A DNA stretch of 33,086 nt from Deltaproteobacteria bacterium. GTDB lineage: Bacteria; Myxococcota_A; Polyangia; Polyangiales; Polyangiaceae. The notes under the pieces were generated by a model that saw only the letters and a list, made by a program, of their open reading frames with translations, was not told the origin of the DNA and did not search any database. The translations under genes and the position numbers were made by a program. Positions 1-9,224 of the stretch are shown here, piece by piece (position 1 is the first letter of the stretch; the number at the start of each line of letters is the position of its first letter). The stretch lies in NCBI GenBank assembly GCA_003235365.1, contig QJWJ01000423.1:1-33086 (forward strand), in the 5' to 3' direction.

Positions 1-209
1 CGCTTGACGACCAAGACGGGGTGCGGGCTACGGGGAAACGACGACTGCATGCCGTGCCTTCGCCACGGACACGCCCTGTCTCGTGCGATTGTCTCGATAC
101 GAAAGCGCATCGACGCAGAGTCCGACGACTGAAACCTCCCAGCGCCGCGAGGGCGCAAGAAACGAGCACCGGTGGCATCAGACGGCAGGCAACTCGCGAC
201 GCAGGGCCG

Positions 210-2126
210 TCAGCCTTGCGGACTCTGGTCGGGACCGTTGCCCGTCGGCGTGGTTGAACTGGTACTGATCACGATCTTGTCGAGGCGAAAACCGTCCTCC
301 CGCGCCCACACGCTCACCACGTGCAGTCCTTCGGAGTCCACCGAAAAGCTCTGAGAACGCCAACTCCACGAATCCAGTTGGTCGTCGAAGTCGTAGGGTT
401 GTCCCAACAGACCGTCGATGCCGGCGAAACAAGTGTCTGAACCCGCGCCGCTTCCCCCTGGATCGCCTCTGAGGTGGAAGTGGAAAGTACCGGTACTCGT
501 GAAATTGACACGAAAGTCCAATCGCGGCGCGAAGTCGACCACACCGTTGTCCTGCCACGTGTACGCAACGTCGGGGCTAACGTCCATGCTACGCTCACCG
601 GAGGCGAGTGGTGCCGTAGCCAGCTCCCACGCGTGGCTCGAGTCGTGACGCTCTTGAGAATGAAAGCTTTCGGCTTCAATCACCACCGTGCCGCTACTCA
701 TTTGGAAGATGGGAAGCGCGCATTGGGCCGCGTTGTCCTTGAACGTCACTTCCGGCGCCTCGCACAGTCCGCACTCGCGATCGCTGTTGGCACTGGGCTG
801 GGTCATCACATAGGAGTTCGGCGCCGCGCACACCGACCATGAAGCGCAAGCCGGCGCGTCCTGCGTCGTAGAGAAACTCCCCGAGCCACACGCGACACAC
901 ACGCGATTGGCAGTACTGCTGCCGGGCACGTCGACGTACGTCCCCGGCGAACAGTGTTGCCACTCCATGCAGGAGTCCGATTGCGGCTCAGAGCTGAACG
1001 TGCCGTCAGCGCACGCCGCGCACGTCCGATCCGCCAACGGACCACCTGCCGACTCGATGTGCTCCCCAGCCAGACAAGCGGTCTGTGCGATGCACGGCGT
1101 GGCAGGGTCTTCGTCGTCGTCCCAATCCCCGTCCCCGCAATCGACGCCGTCGGCCTGCCCTCCGGCGCAGTACTGCCCCGGTTCGCAGTCGTCACATTCG
1201 GCTGGAGTGGTCTCCGTGGCAGGTGTCCGAACGACGGTTCCGGGCGGACATTCGCCGACTGCCACACACGATCCCGAATTCAACCCGAAGCTCTCCATGT
1301 CCGGGGCGCACGGCTCGCAAATCCGGTCGTGGGTAGCGCTACCCACCTCCAACACGTACTGTCCGGGCTGGCAGGTCGTCCAAGCCGTGCAGGTTTCGGC
1401 GTCATCCGCGTCACTGAAGGTTCCTGACGGACAGCCGCTGCAGACGGCGTCGCTCGTCGCATTACCCGGCATGTCGATGAACGTCCCGGGCTCGCAGGTG
1501 CGGTGAGCAGAGCAAGCGGGGGCATTCGCCGTGGTACTGAAGCTCCCTTTCGGGCAGCTTTCGCACTGCCGATCTTCGCTGGCGCTGCCATCGACCACGA
1601 CTTGTTCGCCCGCTTCGCAATCACTCCAATCGACGCACTCGGCCAGGTTGGGTTCGTCGCCGAAGGTCCCCGAGGGGCAAGCCCCGCAAATCTGATCGCT
1701 CAGCTCGCTGCCCCGCACACGCACGTGGTATCCGGCGGCACACGGCGTCCACGACGAGCATTCCGTCGCGTTCGGGTCGAGACTGAAAGTACCGTTCTCG
1801 CAAGGGACGCAACGTCGATCCCGAGTCGCGGTGCCGGCCTGCTCGATGTACTGGCCAGCGAGACAATTGGTCCACGCCGAGCAACGTGTCCGAGGATCGG
1901 CATCCTCATCCCAGGTTCCCTCAGCGCACGGCTTGGGCTCAACCGACCCGGCCTCGCAGTACGTTCCCACGGCGCACGGTTCGCACTCGGATTGCTCACC
2001 CTCAGCGCCGTACATCCCCGCCGGACACTGGGAGACGGCAGTGCCGGCGGGCAGGTCCAGGTCGCTGGTACACCCCAAGCCCACCGTCGCCACGGCCGTA
2101 AGGAAGGAAAAGCTCGAAAGTCTCAT
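210..2126 (-). CDS. Secreted Cys-rich (TNFR/EGF-like repeat) lipoprotein with C-terminal carbohydrate-binding-like domain
   Basis: 638 residues. The N-terminus MRLSSFSFLTAVATVGLGC is a lipoprotein signal peptide with the lipobox Cys at residue 19, so the protein is probably anchored in the outer membrane. Residues ~30-480 are about ten tandem units of ~45-50 residues built on the pattern C-x2-C-x2-GTF...C..W..C..G.Y......D..C, resembling TNFR/ephrin-receptor-type Cys repeats. Residues ~485-620 form a beta-rich module starting VVIEAESFHS and ending REDGFRLDKIVIS, which resembles CBM6-like or GH115 C-terminal carbohydrate-binding domains. Such proteins are common in myxobacteria; an adhesive or glycan-binding surface role is inference. 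The gene stands alone, with no partner in the same direction nearby. No catalytic domain is visible. Secretion and repeat architecture are certain; function is unknown. Confidence 0.85.
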   Translation of the reverse strand: MRLSSFSFLTAVATVGLGCTSDLDLPAGTAVSQCPAGMYGAEGEQSECEPCAVGTYCEAGSVEPKPCAEGTWDEDADPRTRCSAWTNCLAGQYIEQAGTATRDRRCVPCENGTFSLDPNATECSSWTPCAAGYHVRVRGSELSDQICGACPSGTFGDEPNLAECVDWSDCEAGEQVVVDGSASEDRQCESCPKGSFSTTANAPACSAHRTCEPGTFIDMPGNATSDAVCSGCPSGTFSDADDAETCTAWTTCQPGQYVLEVGSATHDRICEPCAPDMESFGLNSGSCVAVGECPPGTVVRTPATETTPAECDDCEPGQYCAGGQADGVDCGDGDWDDDEDPATPCIAQTACLAGEHIESAGGPLADRTCAACADGTFSSEPQSDSCMEWQHCSPGTYVDVPGSSTANRVCVACGSGSFSTTQDAPACASWSVCAAPNSYVMTQPSANSDRECGLCEAPEVTFKDNAAQCALPIFQMSSGTVVIEAESFHSQERHDSSHAWELATAPLASGERSMDVSPDVAYTWQDNGVVDFAPRLDFRVNFTSTGTFHFHLRGDPGGSGAGSDTCFAGIDGLLGQPYDFDDQLDSWSWRSQSFSVDSEGLHVVSVWAREDGFRLDKIVISTSSTTPTGNGPDQSPQG

Positions 2127-2892
2127 CGAATCGTCGCGCCGCGCAATTCCCCAATCATGCCACAGGTTTCACGCAGCACTGGACGCCTCCCGCGTTTACC
2201 CGTGGAGAAACCGTCGCCGCTTCATTTGTGAACGATGGCGCTGAAGGAGGCCACGGTGAATGTCCGGAAATTCCCTACCCTTTCAGGTCGGCGCTCGGGC
2301 TGCCAAGGCTTTCCCACTCGCCGAGCCGTAGCCGCCACCGATCAGACGACCAGCAACGTCACGGCTGGACGCTCCAGGCCGATGCCCGCAGCACGCGTTC
2401 GAGTCGAAGGTGGGAGGCAAAAAGCGAACGGCACACGAGTTCGAGGAACGTCTGGATTTGAATCGAGACCCGTCGAGTCACCGGGCGGCGCGTCTCGACT
2501 CCTGGCAGCGGGTGCGAGTGCTCGCAGCTCAAAGGTTGTTGATTTGTCGCGGCAATCAACACGATTGCCGCTCGAGCAATGCAGTCGAAGCGTCTCGCGC
2601 AACACGCCGACGGCGGAGGCTCCGATCGAGCATGCCAGTGACGGTCAGCGAGCGCCGAACGCTCGCCGAACCGAATCGACTTCCGCCCCCAACGCGTCAG
2701 CGGTGGCTCGTTGATCGCGCGGCGGGTCCGGCGCAGCCTCGCATGCGCGCGTCGACCACCGAACCCGGCGCCGTCGTCGGGCGCCGCACGCGTCATCAGA
2801 ACCTGGCACGCCTCGTGCTTGGACCAGTTCAGGCCCGCGCCTAGCACTGGGCGCACCGGTCGCCATCGCGCGTCCCACAGGAGACCGACTTC
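2127..2892. other. Intergenic stretch without a convincing gene
   Basis: About 770 bases between the divergent Cys-rich lipoprotein gene and the small pilin-like gene. Long open frames exist on both strands, but their translations are Arg/Ala-rich with no recognisable motif, as expected from out-of-frame reading of high-GC DNA. The only structured element I see is one copy of the dispersed palindromic repeat at 2521-2577. Confidence 0.6.
2521..2577 (+). repeat. Dispersed palindromic repeat, copy A
   Basis: Begins with CTCGCAGCTC (2521-2530), followed by GTTGTTGATTTGTC and the inverted repeat GCGGCAATC (2549-2557), loop AACAC, GATTGCCGC (2563-2571), then TCGAGC. It shares the left flank and 27 bases around the first arm with copy C near 15.7 kb, and the right flank GCCGCTCGAGC with copy B at 12.24 kb. 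GTTGATT upstream can also pair with AATCAAC in the loop side, so two mutually exclusive hairpins are possible. The terminator-like hairpin that precedes copies C and D is absent here. Confidence 0.85.
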
Positions 2893-3204
2893 ATGACAAC
2901 CGTATTCATCCTTCGTCCGCGGCGACGCCGCGGAGTGACCCTGGGCCAATACGCGGTACTCGTCGTCGCGGTGCTCGCCGCCGGCGCGTTGCGCACGGCA
3001 GGGGCCGGCGCGACGGACGAACCCGTCGCAACTCCAGCCCACATCGACTGCTCGGGTGGCACGCACCAGGCAGTCGCCGGCCAACGCCAGGCGTGCACGT
3101 CGCGGAAGCTCAAACCCGACGGCGCGGTAGCGGCCCCGTCCTTCGACACTCGCTCGGCTGATGCAACAGGGCACGGCAGCGGGCCGGGCTGGCACCGACC
3201 ATGA
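2893..3204 (+). CDS. Small Flp/type IVb-pilin-like protein (tentative)
   Basis: 103 residues. A clear Shine-Dalgarno AGGAG sits about nine bases before the ATG. The N-terminus has a basic leader ending RRRRG, then VTLGQYAVLVVAVLAAGAL, a single hydrophobic helix. This matches the Flp prepilin layout (G, cleavage, four residues, E, Y, hydrophobic stretch), except that the usual Glu at +5 is Gln. The remainder (~65 residues) is low complexity with two Cys and resembles nothing I know. No tad/flp assembly genes lie nearby. The SD and the hydrophobic helix support a real gene; the C-terminal half has unremarkable composition, so a chance open frame cannot be excluded. Confidence 0.45.
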   Translation: MTTVFILRPRRRRGVTLGQYAVLVVAVLAAGALRTAGAGATDEPVATPAHIDCSGGTHQAVAGQRQACTSRKLKPDGAVAAPSFDTRSADATGHGSGPGWHRP

Positions 3205-3265
3205 CAGATGGATCGCGCCCCCGGGTACCATTGCCGTCCCAACTCCCCGCCGATGACGGCGCGCG

Positions 3266-3823
3266 TCAGGCCAGCTCGACTCGCTGCAATCCCCCCGACA
3301 CGTCAGCCCCAGCGACGTTCGCGTAGATCATCCCCTCCGTGAGCGTCACTTCGAACTCGGTCGTGCGTTCGTCGAACGCTGCCGCCAGTGCATCCAAGAA
3401 TCCCCCGTCGAGGGCGAAGATCTGCAGCTGCTCCTTCTTGTGAACGCGGCTTGCCGCCAGTTCCTTTTGCAGCACGGCGGGGTTGTGATGCGTGAAAATG
3501 AACACCTCCGGGGCCGCTTTGCTCGCCTTGTGCATGCGCTCCGCCGACGGATTGCCGATGTCGCACCACTGCAACAGTCGGCCGTCCAAGGAAACCCGGC
3601 TCAGCGGGGGTTCGTCAGGCGACGAGAGCCCACCTTTGGAGAACTGCAGGTGGCTCAGCTGGTCATCGCTCGCCAAGTAGCAATAGGCGATGAGCCGGGT
3701 CACCAGGTACCTCAGCGTCTCGGACGGATGCTGGGCGAGACGCAAGTCGAGCTGCTGGTAGACACCAACGTCGACGTGAGACAGCTGGATGAGGAAACGA
3801 CGAGTAATCGAAGGCAAGGCCAT
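3266..3823 (-). CDS. yaeQ: YaeQ family protein
   Basis: 185 residues, close to the ~180 typical of YaeQ. Recognisable family segments are HPSET near residue 32, a ..YLVTRLIAYCYLA helix, the FSKGGLSSPDEPPLSRVSLDG strand region, WCDIGNPSAERMHKASKAA, and V.IFTHHNP. The C-terminus reads VTLTEGMIYANVAG. YaeQ has a PD-(D/E)XK nuclease-like fold. The E. coli protein was found as a suppressor of RfaH loss, but its biochemical role is unsettled. The start MALPSITRRF matches the family start, with a beta-strand directly after it. It is followed after ~70 bases by nothing in its own direction, and the DUF1348 gene ends 69 bases upstream on the same strand, so co-transcription is possible. The family assignment is confident; the function is not known. 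Confidence 0.85.
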   Translation of the reverse strand: MALPSITRRFLIQLSHVDVGVYQQLDLRLAQHPSETLRYLVTRLIAYCYLASDDQLSHLQFSKGGLSSPDEPPLSRVSLDGRLLQWCDIGNPSAERMHKASKAAPEVFIFTHHNPAVLQKELAASRVHKKEQLQIFALDGGFLDALAAAFDERTTEFEVTLTEGMIYANVAGADVSGGLQRVELA

Positions 3824-3892
3824 GCGCGCCCGAGCCTAAATGGGCAAGCAGATTGTCGGGCGACTTTTTCGAACTCCCTCCCCCGAAGATCT

Positions 3893-4354
3893 CTACAAGC
3901 CCAGATCGCTCAGCCCGGGGTGAGCGGCGGGACGAGGGCCGAGTGGCCAATGAAAGAGCCGTTGCGTCTCCGAGATCGGCAAATCGTTGATGCTGGCGAT
4001 GCGCCGCCGCATCAACCCTTGCTCGTCGAATTCCCAGTTCTCGTTGCCGTAGGCGCGAAACCACTGGCCACTGCCGTCGTGGTACTCGTAAGCGAATCGA
4101 ACGGCAATTCGATCGTCGGCGTAGACCCACAGTTCCTTGATCAGGCGATAGTCGAGTTCGCGCGACCATTTGCGGGTCAGAAAGGCTTCAATCTCGGCGC
4201 GCCCGCGGAGAAACTCCGCGCGATTGCGCCAAACACTGTCTTCGCTGTAGGCGAGCGCCACTTTGGCAGGAGTCCGGCCGTTCCAGCCGTCTTCCGCGGC
4301 GCGAACCTTCAACGTGGCGGTCTGTAGATCGAATGGCGGAAGCGGTGGACGCAT
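3893..4354 (-). CDS. DUF1348 family, NTF2-like protein
   Basis: 153 residues from the ATG at 4354, chosen because GAAGGAG lies eight bases upstream; an in-frame extension to 4465 has no such site. Family hallmarks are LAYSEDSVWRNRAEFLRGR, IEAFLTRKW..ELDYRLIKELW.Y..DRIAVRFAYEYHD, SGQWFRAYGNENWEFDEQGLM and RRIASINDLPI. This is a single cone-shaped NTF2-like (SnoaL-like) fold. Members are small soluble proteins with a hydrophobic pocket and no settled substrate. It lies between the ferritin-like lipoprotein gene and yaeQ on the same strand, with gaps of ~107 and ~69 bases. The family call is strong; no function is claimed. Confidence 0.88.
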   Translation of the reverse strand: MRPPLPPFDLQTATLKVRAAEDGWNGRTPAKVALAYSEDSVWRNRAEFLRGRAEIEAFLTRKWSRELDYRLIKELWVYADDRIAVRFAYEYHDGSGQWFRAYGNENWEFDEQGLMRRRIASINDLPISETQRLFHWPLGPRPAAHPGLSDLGL

Positions 4355-4461
4355 GGCTGCTCCTTCATGGGTTCGTGGTGGCGGGATCCAATCACAAAGC
4401 CGTGGACCCCGTCGTAGTCCCGTGGAGGCTGCAGCTGGGTTTCGATCAATTGTCCGCGCCG

Positions 4462-6120
4462 TCACGCTGAGCGCAGGGCAACACCCTCGGACCCACTCTT
4501 CGTCGCTCCGTGAGCCGACAGCAGGGCCCGAGCGCAGGGCAACACCACGTCGCGCAACGTCTCGCGGCGAACCTGGTCCGCTTCGAGCGCTGACAGAACA
4601 CCGTGCTCGGGTACCGCCGGCCGCTGGCCGGGCGCCCCCCGGTGCTCGAGTTCAGCCGCCACTTCGGCAACCTGCTCGTCGAGCACGACAGCCAGGTGCG
4701 GATCGGCGCGAAGCGCCCAGGCGACGAACCGCCACGCGAGCTGTGCGTGGCGCAGCTCGTCACCGGCAATACACTCGAGGACATCACGCGCATCGTCGTC
4801 GGTCACCACGGCCAACGCCGCCTGCGCCTCGAGCGCCGCGACGGTTTCGCCGATGCACCCCTCGCGAAAGACGACGCGGGTGATGCTCGCCAGGCGCTGC
4901 CCATGCAAGGCACCCTCGATGGGCAGCGGTCCCGGCGCAACCGCCGTGCCGAGGAGGCGCGACGCCAGCGCGAAGCACAATTTCGCGTGCTGGGTCTCGT
5001 CCACCATGGCCCGTCGACTGTCCTCGACCAGCGCAGCGGGCGCGCCGAGGTGCATCAGTTGCATCGTGAACCTGGCAAACGCAGCAATCGACGCGTGCTC
5101 CATCAAACCGACTGTGGCCCAATACTCTCCAGCGACGGTGTTGGCAGCGACGCTGTCGATGGGCATCTCATCGCCCGTCCCTCGGCGTCGCGGGACGAGC
5201 CAATCAGTTCCGCCGCGCAACGCCGCCAGGCGTGGCTCGCCGCGGACCAAGAACGGTCGACCACACGCTGCCAGCTGTTGGACGACACACTGACGTCGGT
5301 CACCTTCGAGCAAACAGTCGCCCGCATCACAGTCCGCGGTGGTGCGGCACTCATCTGCGGGGGTTTGGCAGGCATAGGCTTGACCGCCAGAACAGACCAC
5401 GGGCGTGAACCAAGCCGCGCATTTCATGTCACCCTCGCAATCCGAGTCACTGCGACAAGTCGCGTCCACGCAATGCCCCACGGGATCGCCACATTCGCAC
5501 AGCTGCCCGGCGTCGCAGTCCGCATCGCTCAGACAACCATACTTGCACTCGATGTCGTAGGCCGGGCTTCCACCGCGATAAACCGGCGCGCAGTAGCCGT
5601 GAGGCGCGGCAGTGCAGTCGGCATCTTGGGCGCACGTCCTGGACAGCGCAACGATCGAGTACAGAAACGTGACCTGATCGCTTTCGTCGCCATCGGGCGG
5701 CATCGCACGCGGCAAGAACGACTCGCAAGCCACGGATTCGGGGCGATGCAGGGTACCATCTTCGCAGCGATGAGTGCCGGTGGCGACGTCTTCGTGAAGC
5801 GCGGGTGTGAAGTTCGTCACCTGCTGCCCCAACTCGCCGGCGAAGGTCGGCACGGATTGCAGACACGGTTCGTGGTCGACCGGGGTCACTACCGCCTCGG
5901 AACTCGGTTCGCTCGAGTCAGCCGGAGTCACGTCGGTCTCATCCTCACCCGCAGGCTCAACGGAGTCGGGAGCGGTAGGAGAGTCGTCGGCAGCCACGTC
6001 GTCGGCGTCGGTACCATCGATGGTATCGACGCCCGGCTTCGACGCGGCGTCGGAACAGGCGACCTGAAGCAGCCCAAGACTCGTGAGAATGGCAAGACGA
6101 ACGTGTACGGCGGTGCGCAT
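4462..6120 (-). CDS. Lipoprotein with Cys-rich region and C-terminal ferritin-like diiron domain
   Basis: 552 residues from the ATG at 6120, chosen because it directly begins a lipoprotein signal (MRTAVHVRLAILTSLGLLQVAC, lipobox Cys22); the frame stays open upstream without a signal. Residues 23-85 are an Asp/Glu/Thr/Pro-rich linker. Residues ~118-290 hold more than 20 Cys in C-x-(S/T)-DADC-like units (CAQDADC, CLSDADC, CRSDSDC), as in other myxobacterial secreted proteins. Residues ~325-490 are a four-helix ferritin-like domain with candidate iron ligands E341, E375/H378 (DETQHAKL), E425 and E455/H458 (DELRHAQL). Two E-x2-H motifs plus two single Glu are a complete diiron set. The role is unknown; iron oxidation or storage, or an oxygenase-like activity at the envelope, are possibilities. 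It is divergent from glnD across 284 bases. Confidence 0.82.
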   Translation of the reverse strand: MRTAVHVRLAILTSLGLLQVACSDAASKPGVDTIDGTDADDVAADDSPTAPDSVEPAGEDETDVTPADSSEPSSEAVVTPVDHEPCLQSVPTFAGELGQQVTNFTPALHEDVATGTHRCEDGTLHRPESVACESFLPRAMPPDGDESDQVTFLYSIVALSRTCAQDADCTAAPHGYCAPVYRGGSPAYDIECKYGCLSDADCDAGQLCECGDPVGHCVDATCRSDSDCEGDMKCAAWFTPVVCSGGQAYACQTPADECRTTADCDAGDCLLEGDRRQCVVQQLAACGRPFLVRGEPRLAALRGGTDWLVPRRRGTGDEMPIDSVAANTVAGEYWATVGLMEHASIAAFARFTMQLMHLGAPAALVEDSRRAMVDETQHAKLCFALASRLLGTAVAPGPLPIEGALHGQRLASITRVVFREGCIGETVAALEAQAALAVVTDDDARDVLECIAGDELRHAQLAWRFVAWALRADPHLAVVLDEQVAEVAAELEHRGAPGQRPAVPEHGVLSALEADQVRRETLRDVVLPCARALLSAHGATKSGSEGVALRSA

Positions 6121-6404
6121 GGCTCGGCAGCAGTGCAATCTCCGTACCGGGCCGCCAAGCACCGCCAATCGGCTCAGTTTCGCGCCGTCCCAGGCATGCT
6201 GGCACAGCGTGGCACGGGTCGAAATGCCCCACGGCCATCGAAATGCCGTCCCAAGCTTCATGCCGCAACCCCTGAACACGCTGCCATGTGGTGAGCGATG
6301 ACCCGCGGCGCTGTAGGATGCGGGCCGTCTGCTGGGCAGCGTCCCGGTAACTCGCCGAAACGCCGCGACGATCCACAGAACCGCGAAACGACCCGGACAC
6401 AAGA

Positions 6405-9218
6405 ATGGCCTCATGCTGCCGGACGAAACCTTTCGGCTGGAGCAAGCACTTGACCAATTCCCTGGTGTCCTTCGACCGCCGTTCCTCGCGCCGAAAACCG
6501 CCCCACCCGCGCGACTTGCGCCAGTACATCGCGCACCACCGCCTCGCGCTGTCTCGCCGCTTGGGCGCGAAACGAGGCAGCGGCATGCCACTGGCCCGCA
6601 AACACGCGGACGTCGCCGACGAGATGCTGCGAGAACTCTTCGCCACGACCTGCGTCGGTGAAGCCCAATCGTCCTTGCTGTTGGGAGCGGTGGGTGGCTA
6701 CGGTCGCCGACTTCTCGCCCTCGGCAGCGATCTGGACCTGTGCTTCGTCGTCAAGGAGCGAAGCAACGAGAACTCCGCAACCATCGAGTCGTTCATGTAC
6801 CCGTTGTGGGACGCGGGCATCAGCGTCGGGCACCAGGTGCTGTGCCCGGCGGACGTCGTGGAGGATGCGCGCGCCGATCTGAAAATGGCTACGGAGTTGC
6901 TCGACTTCCGACCTTTGGCGGGTGAAGTGGCGTTCGTGCAGTCGGTCCGACAGCGGCTGGCGGAAAGCATCTTCTCACCAGCCAGGGTCCCTGCCTTCAT
7001 CGGTGACTTGGAAAGCCACGCCAGGGAGCGACATCAACGCTACGGTGACACCGTCTACTTGCTCGAACCCGACGTCAAGAACGGCACCGGCGGGCTGCGC
7101 GATCTCGACTTTGCGCTTTGGGCGGCACGGGCGCGGTTCGGCACCAGCGATCTGGACGAACTCGTGCGCTGCTCCGTGCTCGACGCGCACGAGAAGGAAG
7201 ACACCGAGCGAGCCCTGGACTTCCTTTGGGCGATTCGCAACCACTTGCACCACCTCCACGGACGCAAGACAGATCGATTGACGTTTGCCGAGCAGGAGAG
7301 CGTCGCGCTCGCCATGGGCTACGGTCGAGACGCCGACCCGGCGCTGCCGCAGCTGCAGCGCACCGGCGAAATGGTCGAGGCGTTCATGTCTGACTACTAC
7401 CGCCACGCGCGCGTGATACTGCGCGCCCGGGATCGAATCCTCGGTCGGGCGCGACGCCGCACCGATCCGAGCGTCGAAGTGGCGCTGCGTCCGCTGGGCG
7501 GGGGTCTGGTGGAACGCGATGGGCGCATTGGTTTGGATGAGCTGTCGCAACTCAGCGAACGGCCAGTGCTGGCACTGCGCGTCTACGCGGAGGCTGTCAC
7601 TCGTGACATGACCGTGCTGTCGCGGACACGCGATGCGATCAGCTGTGCGACCAGCTCGGCGGCGTTCTGCCGAGCGCTGCGAGACGACCCGGAAGCAGCC
7701 ACGACGTTCACGAAGTTGGTGTGCACGATCAAAGAGGTTCAGTTCTCGTCCGGTTCGGTTCTGAGCGAACTGCACGAGGTCGGATTGCTCCTGGCGATGA
7801 TCCCCGAGTTTGCACCGGTCGTCGGGCGTGTACACCACGACATGTACCACGTGTACACCGTCGACGTGCACTCGATCGCCGCCGTGGATCGCTTGCGGGA
7901 ACTGGCGCGGGGTGATCGCGCCAGCGAACTTCCGCTAGCCAGTCGCCTCGCCGCCGAAGCCACACGACCGCGGGTACTGTTCCTCGCCACCCTGCTACAC
8001 GACGTGGGCAAGGCGATCGGCGGCCGAGGCCACGCACAGCGAGGGGCGGAAATGGCGCGCACCATCCTCGAGCGGCTGGCACTGGATCCGGAAGAGATCG
8101 ACGACGCCTGCCACCTGGTACTGCACCACCTGACGATGTACATGATGGCCGTCCGTCGGGACCTGGCCGATCCGAAGACGGTCGAAGAATTCTCGGCCGA
8201 GGTGCGAGGTCGCGAAGGCTTGCGCGACCTTTATCTGCTCACGGTCGTAGACGTATCGACGACCAGCCCTGCAGCGCTCACGCGCTGGAAGCGGCACATG
8301 CTCGACGGCCTGTTCCGGGGTACCGACGCCTTTCTCGCGGGTGCGGGTCCAGCACGCCAGGACCGCGTCGCCAAGGTCCGGGAAATGGCGCGGGCACTGT
8401 GGGTCGACGAAATCACCCAGAGCGAGTTCGAACAGTATCTGGCCACGATGCCTGCCCGCTATTTCCTGTCGAACTCGCCACACGACGTCGTCGCTCACGC
8501 GCAGCTCGCCGTGCGGCGCAATGCCGACAGCATCGGCTTCTCGCTCGTGCCGTCCGGGCACGAGGGGTCGCTGGGTCTGTGCGTCGTCGCAGAAGGGCAA
8601 GACGAGACAGGCGTGTGCGTGGTTGCCGGAGATCGCCCGGGCTTGCTAGCGTCGATGGCGGCCGCGATCTCGGCCAATCGCTTCGAAATTCAGGCCGCAC
8701 AGATCAATACGCGCGCCCTGACGTCCGGGGGTTATCAGGCGGTGGACGTGTTCTGGGTGCGCGGCACGCAGGACGACGGCAGTGAAGAACGGTTGACCGA
8801 GGTTTGGAACGATCTGGTTCGGATCCTGAAAGGCGGAGTCGATCCGAAGACTCTGGTCGAGCCGACCCGGCGTCCCAGCTGGTCTGGCAGACGAACCCCC
8901 CCGGTGCTCACCGAGGTCGTCTTCGATCATCACGCGTCACAGAACTACACGGTGATCGAGGTGTTGGCCGAGAACCGCTTGGGCTTACTGTTTACCTTAG
9001 CCAGCGCACTGCATGCGCTGAACGTCAGCATCGGTGTGGCCAAGATCAGCACGGAAGGAAAGCGCGCCGTGGATGTCTTCTACGCGGCAGAAGCGGATGG
9101 CTCGAAGATTCAACCCGGTGCCAGAACCGAGGAGGTGCGGCAAGCCTTGTTCGCCGCGGTCGCCGAGGACAATCCAGACGCTCTACTTCCCGAGTCGGTT
9201 CCTCCGTCGAGCTTGTAG
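6405..9218 (+). CDS. glnD: [Protein-PII] uridylyltransferase / uridylyl-removing enzyme GlnD
   Basis: 937 residues. GlnD senses glutamine and adds or removes UMP on PII proteins, controlling glutamine synthetase and nitrogen genes. Domains in order: an N-terminal helical region with LRQYIAHHRLALSRR; the nucleotidyltransferase motif GGYGR...GSDLDL (~residues 97-112); an all-alpha linker (FLWAIRNHLHHLHGRKTDRL); an HD phosphohydrolase domain (VHSIAAVD..., LLHDVGKAIGGRGHAQRGAE near 530, LVLHHLTM); and two C-terminal ACT domains (DRPGLLASMAAAIS near 740 and ENRLGLLFTLASALH near 850). Length fits the family (E. coli 890). The start is uncertain: ATG 6405 has no strong SD and GTG 6465 would also keep the conserved part. 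No glnB or glnA lies in the window. Confidence 0.95.
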   Translation: MASCCRTKPFGWSKHLTNSLVSFDRRSSRRKPPHPRDLRQYIAHHRLALSRRLGAKRGSGMPLARKHADVADEMLRELFATTCVGEAQSSLLLGAVGGYGRRLLALGSDLDLCFVVKERSNENSATIESFMYPLWDAGISVGHQVLCPADVVEDARADLKMATELLDFRPLAGEVAFVQSVRQRLAESIFSPARVPAFIGDLESHARERHQRYGDTVYLLEPDVKNGTGGLRDLDFALWAARARFGTSDLDELVRCSVLDAHEKEDTERALDFLWAIRNHLHHLHGRKTDRLTFAEQESVALAMGYGRDADPALPQLQRTGEMVEAFMSDYYRHARVILRARDRILGRARRRTDPSVEVALRPLGGGLVERDGRIGLDELSQLSERPVLALRVYAEAVTRDMTVLSRTRDAISCATSSAAFCRALRDDPEAATTFTKLVCTIKEVQFSSGSVLSELHEVGLLLAMIPEFAPVVGRVHHDMYHVYTVDVHSIAAVDRLRELARGDRASELPLASRLAAEATRPRVLFLATLLHDVGKAIGGRGHAQRGAEMARTILERLALDPEEIDDACHLVLHHLTMYMMAVRRDLADPKTVEEFSAEVRGREGLRDLYLLTVVDVSTTSPAALTRWKRHMLDGLFRGTDAFLAGAGPARQDRVAKVREMARALWVDEITQSEFEQYLATMPARYFLSNSPHDVVAHAQLAVRRNADSIGFSLVPSGHEGSLGLCVVAEGQDETGVCVVAGDRPGLLASMAAAISANRFEIQAAQINTRALTSGGYQAVDVFWVRGTQDDGSEERLTEVWNDLVRILKGGVDPKTLVEPTRRPSWSGRRTPPVLTEVVFDHHASQNYTVIEVLAENRLGLLFTLASALHALNVSIGVAKISTEGKRAVDVFYAAEADGSKIQPGARTEEVRQALFAAVAEDNPDALLPESVPPSSL

Positions 9219-9224
9219 CCGGAC

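Noticed and set aside
1..209. Short plus-strand open frames at the left edge
   Set aside because: Short, Arg-rich, no similarity and no ribosome binding site; nothing to support a gene.
2359..3231. 290-residue minus-strand open frame covering the gap and the small pilin-like gene
   Set aside because: Arg/Ala/Cys-rich, no motif, no credible SD, and it reads through a dispersed repeat.
4603..6294. 563-residue open frame on the plus strand opposite the ferritin-like lipoprotein gene
   Set aside because: Arg/Gly/Ala-rich translation with no motif; the minus-strand protein has a signal peptide, Cys modules and diiron ligands, so this is its antisense shadow.
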